Source: Caballeronia arationis
GTDB taxonomy: Bacteria; Pseudomonadota; Gammaproteobacteria; Burkholderiales; Burkholderiaceae
Length of the DNA stretch: 64,000 nucleotides
Reading direction: 5' to 3'
Assembly: GCF_001544975.2 (NCBI RefSeq)
Contig: NZ_FCOG02000021.1
Coordinates: forward strand, 1-64,000
The translations under genes and the position numbers were made by a program. This document shows, piece after piece, positions 53,733 to 64,000 of the stretch. Positions within the stretch are counted from its first letter, which is position 1. Each line of letters begins with the position of its first letter. The notes beneath the pieces are model-generated. The model saw only the letters and a program-made list of their open reading frames with translations. It made no database searches and was not told where the DNA came from.

Positions 53733-56700
53733 ATGAACCCATCACGTCTATTCATCCTGCGCCCGGTCGGCACGGCGCTCCTGATGGCGGCCATCATGCT
53801 GGTCGGCCTGGTCGCGCTGCGCTTCCTGCCGCTCTCCGCCCTGCCCGCCGTCGACTACCCGACCATCCAGGTCCAGACCTTCTACCCGGGCGCGTCGCCG
53901 GACGTGATGACCTCATCCGTCACCGCGCCGCTCGAAAAGCAGTTCGGGCAGATGGCGAGCCTGAACCAGATGTCGTCGCAGAGTTCGGCGGGCGCGTCGG
54001 TCATCACGCTGCAGTTCAGCCTCGATCTGCCGCTCGACATCGCCGAGCAAGAAGTGCAGGCCGCGATCAACGCGGCGGGCAACCTGCTGCCCTCCGACCT
54101 GCCCGCGCCGCCGATCTACGCGAAGGTCAACCCCGCCGACGCGCCGATCATCACGCTCGCGATCAGCTCGAAGACGCTCCCGCTCACGCAGGTGCAGGAT
54201 CTCGCCGACACGCGCCTCGCGCAAAAAATCTCGCAGGTGGCGGGCGTCGGCCTCGTGTCGGTGAGCGGCGGCAACCGTCCCGCCGTGCGGATTCAGGCGA
54301 ACACGCGCGCGCTCGCGTCGTACGGCCTGAACATCGACGACCTGCGCACCACCATTTCCAATCTGAACGTCAACACGCCGAAGGGCAATTTCGACGGCCC
54401 GAGCCGCGCGTACACGATCAACGCAAACGACCAGCTGACCGACGCGAAGGCGTATCAAAGCGCGGTGGTCGCGTACAAGAACGGCCGGCCGGTGATGCTG
54501 ACCGATGTCGCGACGATCGTCGAAGGCCCGGAGAACACGAAGCTCGGCGCGTGGGTCGATTCCACGCCTGCGATCATCCTGAACGTGCAGCGCCAGCCGG
54601 GCGCGAACGTCATCCAGGTGGTCGACGGCATCAAGAAACTCCTGCCGCAGTTGCAGGCGTCGCTGCCGGCCGCGCTCGACGTGCGCATCGTCACCGACCG
54701 CACCACGACCATCCGCGCCTCCGTGCGCGACGTGCAGTTCGAACTCGCGCTCTCCGTGGTGCTGGTCGTGCTCGTCATCTATCTCTTCCTCGCGAACGTC
54801 TGGGCGACCCTGATTCCGAGCCTCTCGGTGCCGCTCTCGCTCGTCGGCACGCTCGCGGTCATGTATTTGTGCGGCTTCTCGCTCGACAACCTTTCGCTGA
54901 TGGCGCTGACCATCGCGACCGGTTTCGTGGTCGACGACGCCATCGTGATGATCGAGAACATCGCCCGCTACGTGGAGGAAGGCGATCCGCCGCTCGAAGC
55001 CGCGCTGAAGGGTTCGAAACAGATCGGCTTCACGATCATCTCGCTGACGGTTTCGCTGATCGCCGTGCTGATTCCGCTGCTCTTCATGGGCGATGTCGTA
55101 GGCCGGCTGTTCCATGAATTCGCGATCACGCTTGCGGTCACCATCGTGATTTCGGCGATCGTGTCGCTCACGCTCGTGCCGATGCTGTGCGCGAAGCTTC
55201 TGCGCCACACGCCGCCGAAGGAAAGCAAACGCTTCGAGGCGCGCGCGCACCAGTTCATCGACTACGTGATCGGGCGCTACGCGGTTGCGCTCACGTGGGT
55301 GCTCGACCGGCAGCGCGCGACGCTCGTAGTCGCCTTGCTCACGCTCGTGCTCACGGCGCTGCTCTATGTGTTGATTCCGAAGGGCTTTTTCCCGACGCAG
55401 GACACAGGCGTCATTCAGGCGATCACGCAGGCGCCGCAGGCGGCCTCCTATCAGGCGGTGGCCGAGCAGCAGCAGGCGCTCGCCGAGCAGGTGCTGAAAA
55501 ATCCGGATGTGGAGAGCCTGACGTCGTTCATCGGCGTGGACGGCACGAATATCACGCTGAACAGCGGCCGGATGCTCATCAACCTGAAGCCGCGCGACGA
55601 CCGCAACAATACGTCGAGCGACGTCATCCGCACGCTGCAGAACGACGTCGCGAACATTCCCGGCATCCGGCTTTACATGCAGCCGGTGCAGGACCTGACG
55701 ATCGATTCGACCGTCAGCCCGACGCAATATCAGTTCATGCTGACCGACCCGAACGCGACGGAATTCGCGCAGTGGGTACCGAAGCTCGTCGAGCGCTTGC
55801 AGCATGCGCCTGAACTCGCCGATGTTGCGACCGACCTTCAGGAAAACGGCCAGTCCGTGTACGTGGAGATCGACCGGGCGACCGCCGCGCGCTTTGGCAT
55901 CACGCCCGCGACCGTGGACAACGCGCTCTACGACGCTTTCGGCCAGCGCATCATCTCGACGATCTTCACGCAGTCGAACCAGTACCGCGTGATTCTCGAA
56001 GCCGAGCCGACCGATGCGCACTACAGCGAGACGCTGAACGGCATCTACCTGCCCTCCTCCACCGCGTCGGGCGGACAGGTGCCGCTCTCGGCCATCGCGA
56101 AGTTCCACGAGCGCGCCGCGCCGCTTCTGGTCACGCACCTCGGCCAGTTCCCGGCGACCACCGTTTCGTTCAACCTCGCGCCCGGCGCGTCGCTCGGCGC
56201 TGCCGTCAAGGCGATCGAGCAGGCGAAGGCCGAGATCAGCCTGCCGCCGTCGTTCCAGATCCGCTACCAGGGCGCAGCGCTCGCGTTCCAGGCGTCGCTC
56301 TCGAACGAGCTGTTCCTGATCCTCGCCGCGATCGTCACGATGTATATCGTGCTCGGCGTGCTGTACGAGAGCTTCATCCATCCGATCACCATCCTCTCGA
56401 CGCTGCCTTCCGCAGGCGTCGGCGCGCTGCTTTCGCTGATGATCACCGGGCACGATCTCGACATCATCGGGATCATCGGCATCGTGCTGTTGATCGGCAT
56501 CGTGAAGAAGAACGCGATCATGATGATCGACTTCGCGCTCGAAGCCGAGCGCGAGGGAGGCAAGTCGCCGCGCGACGCGATCTTCCAGGCGTGTCTCTTG
56601 CGCTTCCGCCCGATCCTGATGACGACGATGGCGGCGCTCCTCGGCGCCTTGCCGCTGATGCTCGGCTGGGGCGCCGGCTCCGAACTGCGTCATCCGCTCG

Positions 56701-56855
56701 GCATCGCGATCGTGGGCGGGCTGATCGTGTCGCAGTTGCTCACGCTCTTCACGACGCCCGTGATCTACCTCGGCTTCGATTCGCTCGGCCGCAGGTTGCG
56801 CGCGCGTTTCAATCGTGGCGCCCCGCCGCCGCGTCCGGTCAGCGAAGCGGAGTGA
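53733..56855 (+). CDS. mdtB: RND efflux pump subunit MdtB
   Basis: A 1040-residue inner-membrane proton-driven pump. It starts [20 protein letters not shown]. Twelve helices and two large periplasmic loops are present. The proton-relay region is [19 protein letters not shown] near 400. The second half has [22 protein letters not shown] and [20 protein letters not shown]. It pairs with MdtC, and with MdtA and a TolC-like channel exports drugs, bile salts or related compounds. It follows mdtA by 19 bases. Confidence 0.94.
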   Translation: MNPSRLFILRPVGTALLMAAIMLVGLVALRFLPLSALPAVDYPTIQVQTFYPGASPDVMTSSVTAPLEKQFGQMASLNQMSSQSSAGASVITLQFSLDLPLDIAEQEVQAAINAAGNLLPSDLPAPPIYAKVNPADAPIITLAISSKTLPLTQVQDLADTRLAQKISQVAGVGLVSVSGGNRPAVRIQANTRALASYGLNIDDLRTTISNLNVNTPKGNFDGPSRAYTINANDQLTDAKAYQSAVVAYKNGRPVMLTDVATIVEGPENTKLGAWVDSTPAIILNVQRQPGANVIQVVDGIKKLLPQLQASLPAALDVRIVTDRTTTIRASVRDVQFELALSVVLVVLVIYLFLANVWATLIPSLSVPLSLVGTLAVMYLCGFSLDNLSLMALTIATGFVVDDAIVMIENIARYVEEGDPPLEAALKGSKQIGFTIISLTVSLIAVLIPLLFMGDVVGRLFHEFAITLAVTIVISAIVSLTLVPMLCAKLLRHTPPKESKRFEARAHQFIDYVIGRYAVALTWVLDRQRATLVVALLTLVLTALLYVLIPKGFFPTQDTGVIQAITQAPQAASYQAVAEQQQALAEQVLKNPDVESLTSFIGVDGTNITLNSGRMLINLKPRDDRNNTSSDVIRTLQNDVANIPGIRLYMQPVQDLTIDSTVSPTQYQFMLTDPNATEFAQWVPKLVERLQHAPELADVATDLQENGQSVYVEIDRATAARFGITPATVDNALYDAFGQRIISTIFTQSNQYRVILEAEPTDAHYSETLNGIYLPSSTASGGQVPLSAIAKFHERAAPLLVTHLGQFPATTVSFNLAPGASLGAAVKAIEQAKAEISLPPSFQIRYQGAALAFQASLSNELFLILAAIVTMYIVLGVLYESFIHPITILSTLPSAGVGALLSLMITGHDLDIIGIIGIVLLIGIVKKNAIMMIDFALEAEREGGKSPRDAIFQACLLRFRPILMTTMAALLGALPLMLGWGAGSELRHPLGIAIVGGLIVSQLLTLFTTPVIYLGFDSLGRRLRARFNRGAPPPRPVSEAE

Positions 56856-56859
56856 CGCG

Positions 56860-59800
56860 ATGAACCTCTCGCGCCCCTTCATCGACCGCCCCGTCGCGAC
56901 AACGCTGCTCGCCATCGGCGTCGCGCTCGCCGGCATGTTCGCGTTCGCCAAGCTGCCGGTGGCGCCGTTGCCGCAAGTCGACTTCCCGACCATTTCCGTG
57001 CAGGCAAGCCTGCCGGGCGCGAGCCCGGAGACGGTCGCGACCAGCGTGGCGAGCCCGCTGGAACGGCATCTCGGTTCGATCGCCGACGTAAGCGAAATGA
57101 CGTCGATGAGTTCGGTCGGCTCGACGCGCATCACGCTGCAATTCGGCCTGAACCGCGACATCGACGGCGCCGCGCGCGATGTGCAGGCCGCGATCAACGC
57201 GGCGCGCGCCGACCTGCCGGCGTCGCTGAAAAGCAATCCGACCTACCACAAGGTCAATCCCGCCGACGCGCCGATCCTCGTGCTCGCGCTCTCGTCGCCG
57301 ACGCGCACCGCCGGCTCGCTTTACGACTCCGCCGCAACCGTTTTGCAGCAGACGCTCTCGACCGTGCCGGGCGTCGGCGAGGTCGATGTGAGCGGCTCGG
57401 CGAATCCGGCCGTGCGCGTCGAGCTGGAGCCGGGCGCGCTCTTTCACTACGGCATCGGGCTGGAAGACGTGCGCGCGGCACTCGCTTCGGCGAACGCGAA
57501 CAGCCCGAAGGGCGCGATCGAGTTCAAGGGCAGCCGCTTCCAGCTCTACACGAACGACCAGGCGAGCAAGGCCTCGCAGTATCGCGATCTGGTGGTCGCG
57601 TATCGCAACGGCTCGCCGGTGAAGCTGTCGGACGTGGGCGAAGTCGTCGATTCGGTGGAGGACCTGCGCAACCTCGGCCTCATCAACAACAAGCGCGCGG
57701 TGCTCGTGATTCTCTACCGGCAGCCGGGTGCGAACATCATCGAAACCATCGACCGCGTGAAGTCGATGCTGCCGCAACTGCAGGCGGCGCTCCCCGCCGA
57801 CGTCGAGATCACGCCGACCGCCGACCGTTCGACCACGATCCGCGCATCGCTGCACGACACCGAACTGACGCTCGTGATCGCGGTGGCGCTCGTCGTGATG
57901 GTCGTGTTCCTGTTCCTGCGCAACTGGCGGGCGACCCTGATCCCGAGCGTCGCCGTGCCGATCTCGATCATCGGCACCTTTGCGGCGATGTACCTGCTCG
58001 GCTTCTCACTCGACAATCTCTCGCTGATGGCGCTGACCATCGCGACCGGCTTCGTCGTCGACGATGCGATCGTCGTGCTCGAAAACATCCAGCGGCATAT
58101 CGAGAACGGCGCGCCGCGCATGAAGGCCGCGATATTCGGCGCACGGGAAGTGGGCTTCACGGTGCTGTCGATCAGCGTGTCGCTCGTCGCCGTGTTCCTG
58201 CCGATCCTGCTGATGGGCGGCATCGTCGGACGGCTCTTTCGCGAGTTCGCGCTCACGCTGTCGCTTGCGATCGGGGTGTCGCTCGTCGTCTCGCTGACCG
58301 TCACGCCGATGATGTGCTCGCGTCTCTTGCGCGAGCCGCATGAAAAGAAGGAAGAAGGCCGCGTCGCGCGCTGGCTGGAGCGCCAGTTCGACCGCATGCA
58401 GCGCGGCTATGCGCGCACGCTCGGCTGGGCGCTCGCGCATCCGCGGCTGATTCTCTGCGTGCTGCTCGCGACCATCGGCCTCAACGTCTATCTCTACATC
58501 ATCGTGCCGAAGGGTTTTTTCCCGCAGCAGGACACAGGGCGGATCGTCGGCGGCATCCAGGCGGACCAGAGCACGTCGTTCCAGGCGATGAAGGGCAAGT
58601 TCTCCGAGATGATGCACATCGTGGAGGCCGATCCGGCCGTCGACAGCGTCGCGGGCTTCACGGGCGGCCGGCAGACCAACTCCGGCTTTATGTTCATTTC
58701 ACTCAAGCCGAAGAGTGTGCGCAAGGTGTCGGCGGATCAGGTGATCCAGCGCCTGAGGAAGCCGCTCGCGGATGTCGCGGGCGCGCGCACGTTCCTGCAG
58801 GCCGTGCAGGATATTCGCGTCGGCGGCCGGCAGTCGAACGCGCAATACCAGTTCACGCTGCTCTCCGACAGCACGTCCGATCTCTACAAGTGGACGCCGC
58901 TTTTGACCGAGGCGCTGCAAAAGCTCCCCGGGCTGGCCGACGTGAACTCCGACCAGCAGCAAGGCGGGCTTGAAGCGATGGTGACGTTCGACCGCGCCAC
59001 GGCCGCGCGCTTCAACATCAAGCCCGCGCAGATCGACAACACACTCTACGACGCGTTCGGCCAGCGCCAGGTCTCGACAATCTACAACGCGCTCTCGCAG
59101 TATCACGTCGTGATGGAACTCGCGCCGAAGTACTGGCAGGACCCGGAGATGCTGAAGCAGCTTTACATCAGCACATCGGGCGGCACCGCAAGCGGCGCGG
59201 CATCGACGAATTCGACCACGACGTCCATCGCATCCGCGACAACCAGCGCAGCCACCGGCGGCGCAACCGACACCGCGACGCAGCTCTCGCTCGCCTCGGT
59301 GCGCAACTCGGCCACGAACTCGATCGCGTCGAGCGGCAAGTCGGGGTCGTCGTCAGGCGCGGCGGTGTCGACCTCGAAGGAAACGATGATCCCGCTTTCG
59401 GCCGTCGCCAAGTTCGGGCCGGGCAACACGCCGCTTTCGGTGAACCACCAGAGCCAGTTCGTCGCCTCGACCATCTCGTTCAACCTGCCGCCCGGCAAGT
59501 CACTGTCCGAGGCGACCGCGTCCATCTATCAGGCGATGGCGGAAATCGGCATGCCCGCGACGATCCACGGCAGTTTCCAGGGCACGGCGCAGGCGTTCCA
59601 GCAGTCGATGAACGACCAGCCGCTCCTGATTCTCGCCGCACTCGCGGCGGTCTACATCGTGCTCGGCATCCTGTACGAGAGCTACATCCATCCGATCACG
59701 ATTCTCTCGACGCTGCCTTCCGCCGGCATCGGTGCGCTGCTCGCGCTGCTCCTCTTCAAGACCGAGTTCAGCATCATCGCGCTGATCGCGGTGATCCTCC

Positions 59801-60165
59801 TGATCGGCATCGTGAAGAAGAATGCGATCATGATGGTCGACTTCGCGATCGAAGCCCAGCGGCACGGCGCGACGAGTTCGCGCGACGCAATCGAACAGGC
59901 GTGCCTGCTGCGCTTTCGTCCGATCATGATGACGACCGCCGCGGCGCTGCTCGGCGCGCTGCCGCTCGCGTTCGGCACCGGCGAAGGGTCGGAGATGCGC
60001 GCGCCGCTCGGCATCGCGATCGTGGGCGGGCTGATCGTGAGCCAGATGCTCACGCTCTACACGACGCCCGTCGTCTATCTCTACATGGACCGTTTCCGCG
60101 TTCGTGGCGAAGAGCGCCGCGAGAGAAAGCGCGGCGGCGCGCGGCCGGCGAACGCCGCGGAGTGA
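56860..60165 (+). CDS. mdtC: RND efflux pump subunit MdtC, with an extra periplasmic insertion
   Basis: A 1101-residue RND pump subunit, about 75 residues longer than E. coli MdtC. It starts [20 protein letters not shown]. The proton-relay block is [19 protein letters not shown] near 400, and [19 protein letters not shown] is near 985. The extra length is a Ser/Thr/Ala/Gly-rich insertion at about 770-845, placed where MdtB has the short [16 protein letters not shown] loop. The ATG is four bases after the mdtB stop. The frame opens 15 codons earlier, but MNLSRPF is the family start. Confidence 0.92.
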   Translation: MNLSRPFIDRPVATTLLAIGVALAGMFAFAKLPVAPLPQVDFPTISVQASLPGASPETVATSVASPLERHLGSIADVSEMTSMSSVGSTRITLQFGLNRDIDGAARDVQAAINAARADLPASLKSNPTYHKVNPADAPILVLALSSPTRTAGSLYDSAATVLQQTLSTVPGVGEVDVSGSANPAVRVELEPGALFHYGIGLEDVRAALASANANSPKGAIEFKGSRFQLYTNDQASKASQYRDLVVAYRNGSPVKLSDVGEVVDSVEDLRNLGLINNKRAVLVILYRQPGANIIETIDRVKSMLPQLQAALPADVEITPTADRSTTIRASLHDTELTLVIAVALVVMVVFLFLRNWRATLIPSVAVPISIIGTFAAMYLLGFSLDNLSLMALTIATGFVVDDAIVVLENIQRHIENGAPRMKAAIFGAREVGFTVLSISVSLVAVFLPILLMGGIVGRLFREFALTLSLAIGVSLVVSLTVTPMMCSRLLREPHEKKEEGRVARWLERQFDRMQRGYARTLGWALAHPRLILCVLLATIGLNVYLYIIVPKGFFPQQDTGRIVGGIQADQSTSFQAMKGKFSEMMHIVEADPAVDSVAGFTGGRQTNSGFMFISLKPKSVRKVSADQVIQRLRKPLADVAGARTFLQAVQDIRVGGRQSNAQYQFTLLSDSTSDLYKWTPLLTEALQKLPGLADVNSDQQQGGLEAMVTFDRATAARFNIKPAQIDNTLYDAFGQRQVSTIYNALSQYHVVMELAPKYWQDPEMLKQLYISTSGGTASGAASTNSTTTSIASATTSAATGGATDTATQLSLASVRNSATNSIASSGKSGSSSGAAVSTSKETMIPLSAVAKFGPGNTPLSVNHQSQFVASTISFNLPPGKSLSEATASIYQAMAEIGMPATIHGSFQGTAQAFQQSMNDQPLLILAALAAVYIVLGILYESYIHPITILSTLPSAGIGALLALLLFKTEFSIIALIAVILLIGIVKKNAIMMVDFAIEAQRHGATSSRDAIEQACLLRFRPIMMTTAAALLGALPLAFGTGEGSEMRAPLGIAIVGGLIVSQMLTLYTTPVVYLYMDRFRVRGEERRERKRGGARPANAAE

Positions 60166-60246
60166 CGCATGCAACCGCCAACAGCAGGATTCGCGAAAAT
60201 CGCTTAACGTTTAAGACGTGGCTTTATCCGACGAGGAGCGATTTCG

Positions 60247-60930
60247 ATGAAAGTCCTGCTGATTGGCGCGCACGGCCGCACGGGCCGCCACATCGCGCGG
60301 CAGTTGCAAGCTGAATCCATCCCGTTCAGGGCGATGTTGCGCAAGTCCGCGCACAAGCCGGAATTCGTCGCGCTTGGCGCCCAGATCGTGCTCGGCGATC
60401 TGACGGAAGATTTTTCCCACGCATTCGACGATGTCACGCACGTGATCTACGCGGCCGGGTCGGCGGAAACGGAGGGCGTGAACGAGGAGCGGGCGATCGA
60501 CCGCGACGCCGTCGAGCGCACTGCGGATTACGCGAAGCGCCGGCGCGTGCAGCAGCTCGTGGTGATCAGCGCGATTTCAGCTTACTGTCCCGAGGCGAAT
60601 TCGCTCGCGCTCAAGCACTATTCGAGAATGAAGCGCGAAAGCGACGAGTACGTGCAGAAGCGCGGCGTGCCGTATGTCATCTTGCGGCCGGGGCCTTTGT
60701 CGGATGAAGCTGCGCGCGGGACGATCGCGCTTGCCTCCGAACGAGCGGCGGGTGCGCCGGCGGTGTCGCGCGAGGATGTGGCGCGCATGGCCGTGGAGTG
60801 CGTGACGCGCGGGGTCGAGGATCGCGTGATCGGTTTCGTCGGCGGGAATCTGCCTATCGGCGATGTGCTCGGGGAAGCCGTGGGTGCCCGGGGCGCGCTG
60901 GTCGACACGGCCACCGCTATACAGCATTAA
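60247..60930 (+). CDS. NAD(P)-binding atypical short-chain reductase family protein
   Basis: A 227-residue Rossmann protein. The nucleotide-binding loop is GAHGRTG (residues 7-13). Then come GDLTEDF, VIYAAGSAETEG and the YxxxK-like HYSRMKRESDEYV region, followed by LRPGPLSDE. This matches the NAD(P)H-binding (YwnB/YtfG-like) branch, whose substrates are mostly unknown. GAGGAG precedes the ATG. Its last 14 bases overlap the convergent kdpE end. Confidence 0.82.
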   Translation: MKVLLIGAHGRTGRHIARQLQAESIPFRAMLRKSAHKPEFVALGAQIVLGDLTEDFSHAFDDVTHVIYAAGSAETEGVNEERAIDRDAVERTADYAKRRRVQQLVVISAISAYCPEANSLALKHYSRMKRESDEYVQKRGVPYVILRPGPLSDEAARGTIALASERAAGAPAVSREDVARMAVECVTRGVEDRVIGFVGGNLPIGDVLGEAVGARGALVDTATAIQH

Positions 60931-61615
60931 CCAGCCGATACCCCACGCCAGTCTCCGTAACGATATGCTCCGGCTGGGCAGCATCGCGCTCCAGCTTCTG
61001 CCTGAGATGCGCCATGTAGATGCGCAGGTAATGGTGACTGTCGACATGCGACGGCCCCCACACTTCCTTTAGCAACTGCCGATGCGTCAGCACGCGGCCC
61101 GCATGCCGCACGAGCGTCGAGAGCAGGCGATACTCGATCGGCGTCAGATGCACGAGCGCGCCATCGCGCGTGACCTGCCGCATCGCAAGATCCACCACCA
61201 CCGTTCCGAACGAAACCCGCGGCGATTCATTCGCCGCCGCCTGGTTGCGCCGCCGCAGATGCGCCCGGATTCGCGCCATCAGCTCCGACACCCCGAACGG
61301 CTTGGTCAGGTAATCGTCCGCGCCGGCGTCCAGCGCCGCCACCTTCTCGTCTTCCTGGGTGCGCGCGGAAAGCACGATCACCGGCAAGTCGGTCCAGCTG
61401 CGCAACTCGCGAATCACGTCGATGCCATCGGTGTCAGGCAATCCGAGATCGACGATCACGAGGTCGGGCTTCCTCGTCGCGGCTTCGACGAGCCCCTGCT
61501 TGCCGGTCGGCGCCTCGTGCACCGCGATGCCCTCCGCCTCCAGTGACACGCGCACGAAGCGCCGGATCTGCTTTTCATCTTCGATCAGAACGACGGTAAC
61601 GGTCGGCTCACTCAT
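60917..61615 (-). CDS. kdpE: KdpE response regulator
   Basis: A 232-residue OmpR-type regulator. The receiver has D56 (DLVIVDLGLPD) and K105 (YLTKPF). The winged helix-turn-helix covers about 130-230, with LTPIEYRLLSTLVRHAGRVL and YMAHLRQKLERD. It activates the kdp potassium-uptake operon when phosphorylated by KdpD. The frame opens upstream to 61789, but MSEPTV overlaps the kdpD stop in an ATGA and is the normal start. Confidence 0.94.
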   Translation of the reverse strand: MSEPTVTVVLIEDEKQIRRFVRVSLEAEGIAVHEAPTGKQGLVEAATRKPDLVIVDLGLPDTDGIDVIRELRSWTDLPVIVLSARTQEDEKVAALDAGADDYLTKPFGVSELMARIRAHLRRRNQAAANESPRVSFGTVVVDLAMRQVTRDGALVHLTPIEYRLLSTLVRHAGRVLTHRQLLKEVWGPSHVDSHHYLRIYMAHLRQKLERDAAQPEHIVTETGVGYRLVNAV

Positions 61616-64000
61616 GGCTTGTCGTAAATGCGGGCGATGTCGCGCTCCTCTTCCTCGATGCCCGGCGCGGGTGGCGGCGCATCGACGGGCAGCGTGAACC
61701 AGAAGCGCGCGCCCTGGGTGCGCCCTTCTCCGTCGATGCGATTGGCCGCGCCGATTGTACCGCCGTGCGCCTCGACAATCGCCCGGCAAATCGAGAGTCC
61801 GAGCCCGATGCCAGGCTTTGCCGATTCCTTCTCTCCACGCGTGAACTTCTCGAAGATTCGATCCGCAAGCCGGGGCGGCAAGCCCGGGCCGCTATCGTCC
61901 AGGAAGACGCGCACGAACGGCTTGCCGTCCGTCTCGATGCGCTCCGCGCCGATCCCGAGCCGCGCATCGGCGGGCGTGTACTTCGCCGCGTTCTCAAGCA
62001 AGTTCGAGAAGAGGCGCTCCATTAGCACCGCATCGAGTTGCAGAAGCGGCAGGTCGGCGGGAAGACGCACCTCGACGGCCCGCGCCCCGAGCATGCGCCG
62101 GCACGCGCGCAACGCCGCGCCCACGGTCTCCTCCAGCAGCGACCACTGCCGGTTCAGGCGCACCCCGCCCGCCTGCAGCCGCGCCATGTCGAGCAGGTTC
62201 GTGACGATGCTCGTCATGCGCAGCGATTCGTCGTGAATGGCTTCGATCAGTTCGGCGTTCGCCGCAGAGCGCGCATCACCACCGGTTTCCGCGAGCATCG
62301 ACGCAAAGCCGACGATCGCGGTGAGCGGCGTGCGCAAGTCGTGCGACACAGCCGACAGCAGCGAATTGCGCAGGCGCTCGGACTCCATGCTGACGAGCGC
62401 GTCACGCGCGATGTCGACGTAGTGCACGCGTTCGAGCGCGAGCGCGATCTGCGCGGCGAAGGTGTCGAGCATGCGCTTCTGTTCGGGCACGTCGAGTTCG
62501 GCGGGATCGCGCGTGAGCACCGCGAGCACGCCGCGCGTGCGCATCGGCGCCTTCAGCGGGAGGTAGAGCGCGGCCGCCGCGGGCAGCGTGCCGGTGCCGC
62601 GCCCGGCGGGCTTCTGCTGGTCATAGACCCACTGCGCGACATCGGGATCGAGCGAGCCGGAATCGAGCAGCAGCACCTCCGACGCGCTGTCCGAAGCGTC
62701 GAGCTTCTGGCGCACCTGATCGGCGCTGTCGGGCAGAAGGATCGCGACCCGCGCGCGGAACACTTCGCTCACGTGCCGCATGCCGATCCCGACGATCTGT
62801 TCGGTCGCGAGCGCCGCGCCCAGTTCGCCCGCCATCGCGTACATCGCGCTTGTGCGCCGCTCGCGCTTTTCGGCGATGCGCGCCTCGCGCTTCAGGCTCG
62901 ACGTCAGATGGCTGATCACGAGCGATGTCAGCAGCATGCCGGCGAAGGTCAGCAGATACTGCGTGTCCGACACGGAAAGCGACATGCGTGGCGGCACGAA
63001 GAAAAAATCGACCGCGGCGACGGAGAGGAACGACAGCAGCACGCTCGGGCCTCGTCCGAGCCGCACCGCCGCGAACACGACGCCCAGCAGGTACAGCATC
63101 ACGAGATTCGCCAGATCGATGCGCTCACTGACCGCGCTCGCGACGAGCGTGATCGCCGCGCAGATCGCGGCGGCAATCGCGTACGCACCGGGCTTCGAAG
63201 GATGTTCGCGCGGCATCGAAAGCGCGTCGTGCCACGCGCGGGCGCCGGCATCGGGCGGCTCGGCGAACCCGCCGCCCGCGCCTTCGCGCGCGCGTATCAG
63301 CGTGAGATCGAGGTCGCCCGCACGTTCGGCGAGCCGCTCGCCGAACGGCCTTCGGACGAAACGCGCGAAGCCGCGCCGCGCCGACGCGCCCGCCACCAGC
63401 TTCGACACGTTGCGCGCCTCTGCATAGCCGATCAGCGTCGCGACGGCGTCCGTGCCCGCGAGCGTCACCGTCTCCGCGCCGAATTCGGCGGCGAGCTTGA
63501 GCGCCTGCATCGTGCGTTCGCGGCGGGCGTCGGAGCGTCGCTGCAGACGCGGCGTTTCGACGTAGACGGCGATCCAGTCTGCTCTCAGGCTCGCGGCCAG
63601 GCGCGCGGCGGCGCGCACGACGCCTGGCGCCGCGTCGCCCGGACCGATGCACGCGAGAAGCCGCTCGCGCGCCTGCCAGATGCGGTCGATCGAGCGGTCG
63701 GCGCGGTATTCGCGCATCTGCGCATCGACGCGATCGGCGGTGCGCCTGAGCGCCAGTTCACGCAGCGCGATCAGGTTGCCCTTGCGAAAGAAGTTGCGCA
63801 CCTCCCGCTCGGCCTGCTGCGGCAGGTAGACCTTGCCCTGGCCGAGACGCTCGAGCAGCTCTTCGGGCGGCAGGTCGACGAGCGTCACTTCGTCGGCGCG
63901 ATCGAACACGCGGTCGGGCACCGTCTCGGCAACACGGATGCCGGTGATCTGCCCGACCACATCGTTCAGCCTTTCGAGATGCTGGACATTGACGGTCGTA
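61612..64000 (-). CDS. kdpD: KdpD sensor histidine kinase, N-terminus outside the window
   Basis: About 796 codons are visible, from within the N-terminal KdpD domain (TVNVQHLERLND at the edge, then RVFDRADEVTLVDLPPEELL) to the stop. In order: the end of the KdpD domain, a UspA-like domain (ERLLACIGPGDA), four membrane helices with VDFFFVPPRMSLSVSD, a GAF-like domain, the HisKA His in LLSAVSHDLRTPLTAIVGF, and the ATPase with LLENAAKYTP and GIGLGLSICRAIVEAHGG. The missing start encodes the Walker A part. The kinase senses potassium limitation or osmotic stress. kdpABC is expected beyond the right edge. Confidence 0.96.
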   Translation of the reverse strand, partial: TTVNVQHLERLNDVVGQITGIRVAETVPDRVFDRADEVTLVDLPPEELLERLGQGKVYLPQQAEREVRNFFRKGNLIALRELALRRTADRVDAQMREYRADRSIDRIWQARERLLACIGPGDAAPGVVRAAARLAASLRADWIAVYVETPRLQRRSDARRERTMQALKLAAEFGAETVTLAGTDAVATLIGYAEARNVSKLVAGASARRGFARFVRRPFGERLAERAGDLDLTLIRAREGAGGGFAEPPDAGARAWHDALSMPREHPSKPGAYAIAAAICAAITLVASAVSERIDLANLVMLYLLGVVFAAVRLGRGPSVLLSFLSVAAVDFFFVPPRMSLSVSDTQYLLTFAGMLLTSLVISHLTSSLKREARIAEKRERRTSAMYAMAGELGAALATEQIVGIGMRHVSEVFRARVAILLPDSADQVRQKLDASDSASEVLLLDSGSLDPDVAQWVYDQQKPAGRGTGTLPAAAALYLPLKAPMRTRGVLAVLTRDPAELDVPEQKRMLDTFAAQIALALERVHYVDIARDALVSMESERLRNSLLSAVSHDLRTPLTAIVGFASMLAETGGDARSAANAELIEAIHDESLRMTSIVTNLLDMARLQAGGVRLNRQWSLLEETVGAALRACRRMLGARAVEVRLPADLPLLQLDAVLMERLFSNLLENAAKYTPADARLGIGAERIETDGKPFVRVFLDDSGPGLPPRLADRIFEKFTRGEKESAKPGIGLGLSICRAIVEAHGGTIGAANRIDGEGRTQGARFWFTLPVDAPPPAPGIEEEERDIARIYDKP

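Noticed and set aside
53913..57236. A 1107-codon open frame opposite mdtB and mdtC
   Set aside because: It is antisense to two clear RND genes, spans their junction, and has shadow-like composition.

Overview
The window is a GC-rich (by eye about 65%) stretch of ordinary chromosome from a Burkholderiaceae betaproteobacterium, most likely Paraburkholderia or Caballeronia. The evidence is the gene repertoire: a DUF4148 protein, entericidin, a TPP-controlled thiC, malonate decarboxylase with MadLM, recCBD-arfB, mdtABC and kdpDE, together with the codon use. I see no insertion sequence, phage gene, CRISPR array or rRNA. One tRNA is present, tRNA-Leu(UAA). The right edge cuts kdpD, and the left edge probably cuts a minus-strand gene.

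Layout. 1-790: gene-poor, with two strong hairpins. 791-5025: a ProP-type transporter, a YfcE-like phosphoesterase, a DUF4148 protein, tRNA-Leu and a GpdQ-like phosphodiesterase. 5210-10944: an MFS exporter, then a signalling and stress block with a receiver-only regulator, a NarL-type regulator, a ferritin-like protein, two tiny DUF1328 membrane proteins, a divergent histidine kinase and an entericidin lipoprotein. 11179-19349: a DUF4397 lipoprotein, a YedA-like exporter, riboswitch-controlled thiC, two small lipoproteins and lactate permease. 19440-28943: a minus-strand operon recC-recB-recD-arfB joined by ATGA overlaps. 29128-37878: an FUSC transporter, an Lrp/cysteine dioxygenase divergent pair, a large MscS channel, a lipoprotein, a PfpI protein and small membrane proteins. 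37995-46868: a LuxR/MalT-type remnant, then mdcABCDE-madLM-mdcGH with a convergent LysR gene (mdcR). 47492-51963: a three-gene sugar-type ABC importer, a probable small RNA and an IclR regulator. 52331-60165: the mdtABC RND efflux operon. 60247-64000: an NAD(P)-binding protein, then kdpE and partial kdpD.

How the genes fit together. The mdc block is a complete route for malonate use: MadLM import, MdcC carrier protein, MdcB and MdcG to make and attach the prosthetic group, MdcH to prime it, MdcA to transfer and MdcDE to decarboxylate. RecBCD repairs double-strand breaks. KdpDE normally controls kdpFABC, which would lie beyond the right edge. ProP, MscS, OsmB-like, entericidin, DUF1328 and Kdp together give the window an osmotic and envelope-stress flavour.

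I found no clearly novel multi-gene system. The best non-standard signals are a promoter-to-terminator small RNA candidate on the minus strand at 50790-50921, a perfect 22-bp palindrome before the ABC importer, a dyad shared between the mdc promoter and the mdcR region, an unusually long arm in the TPP riboswitch, and a Ser/Thr/Ala-rich insertion in the periplasmic part of MdtC.
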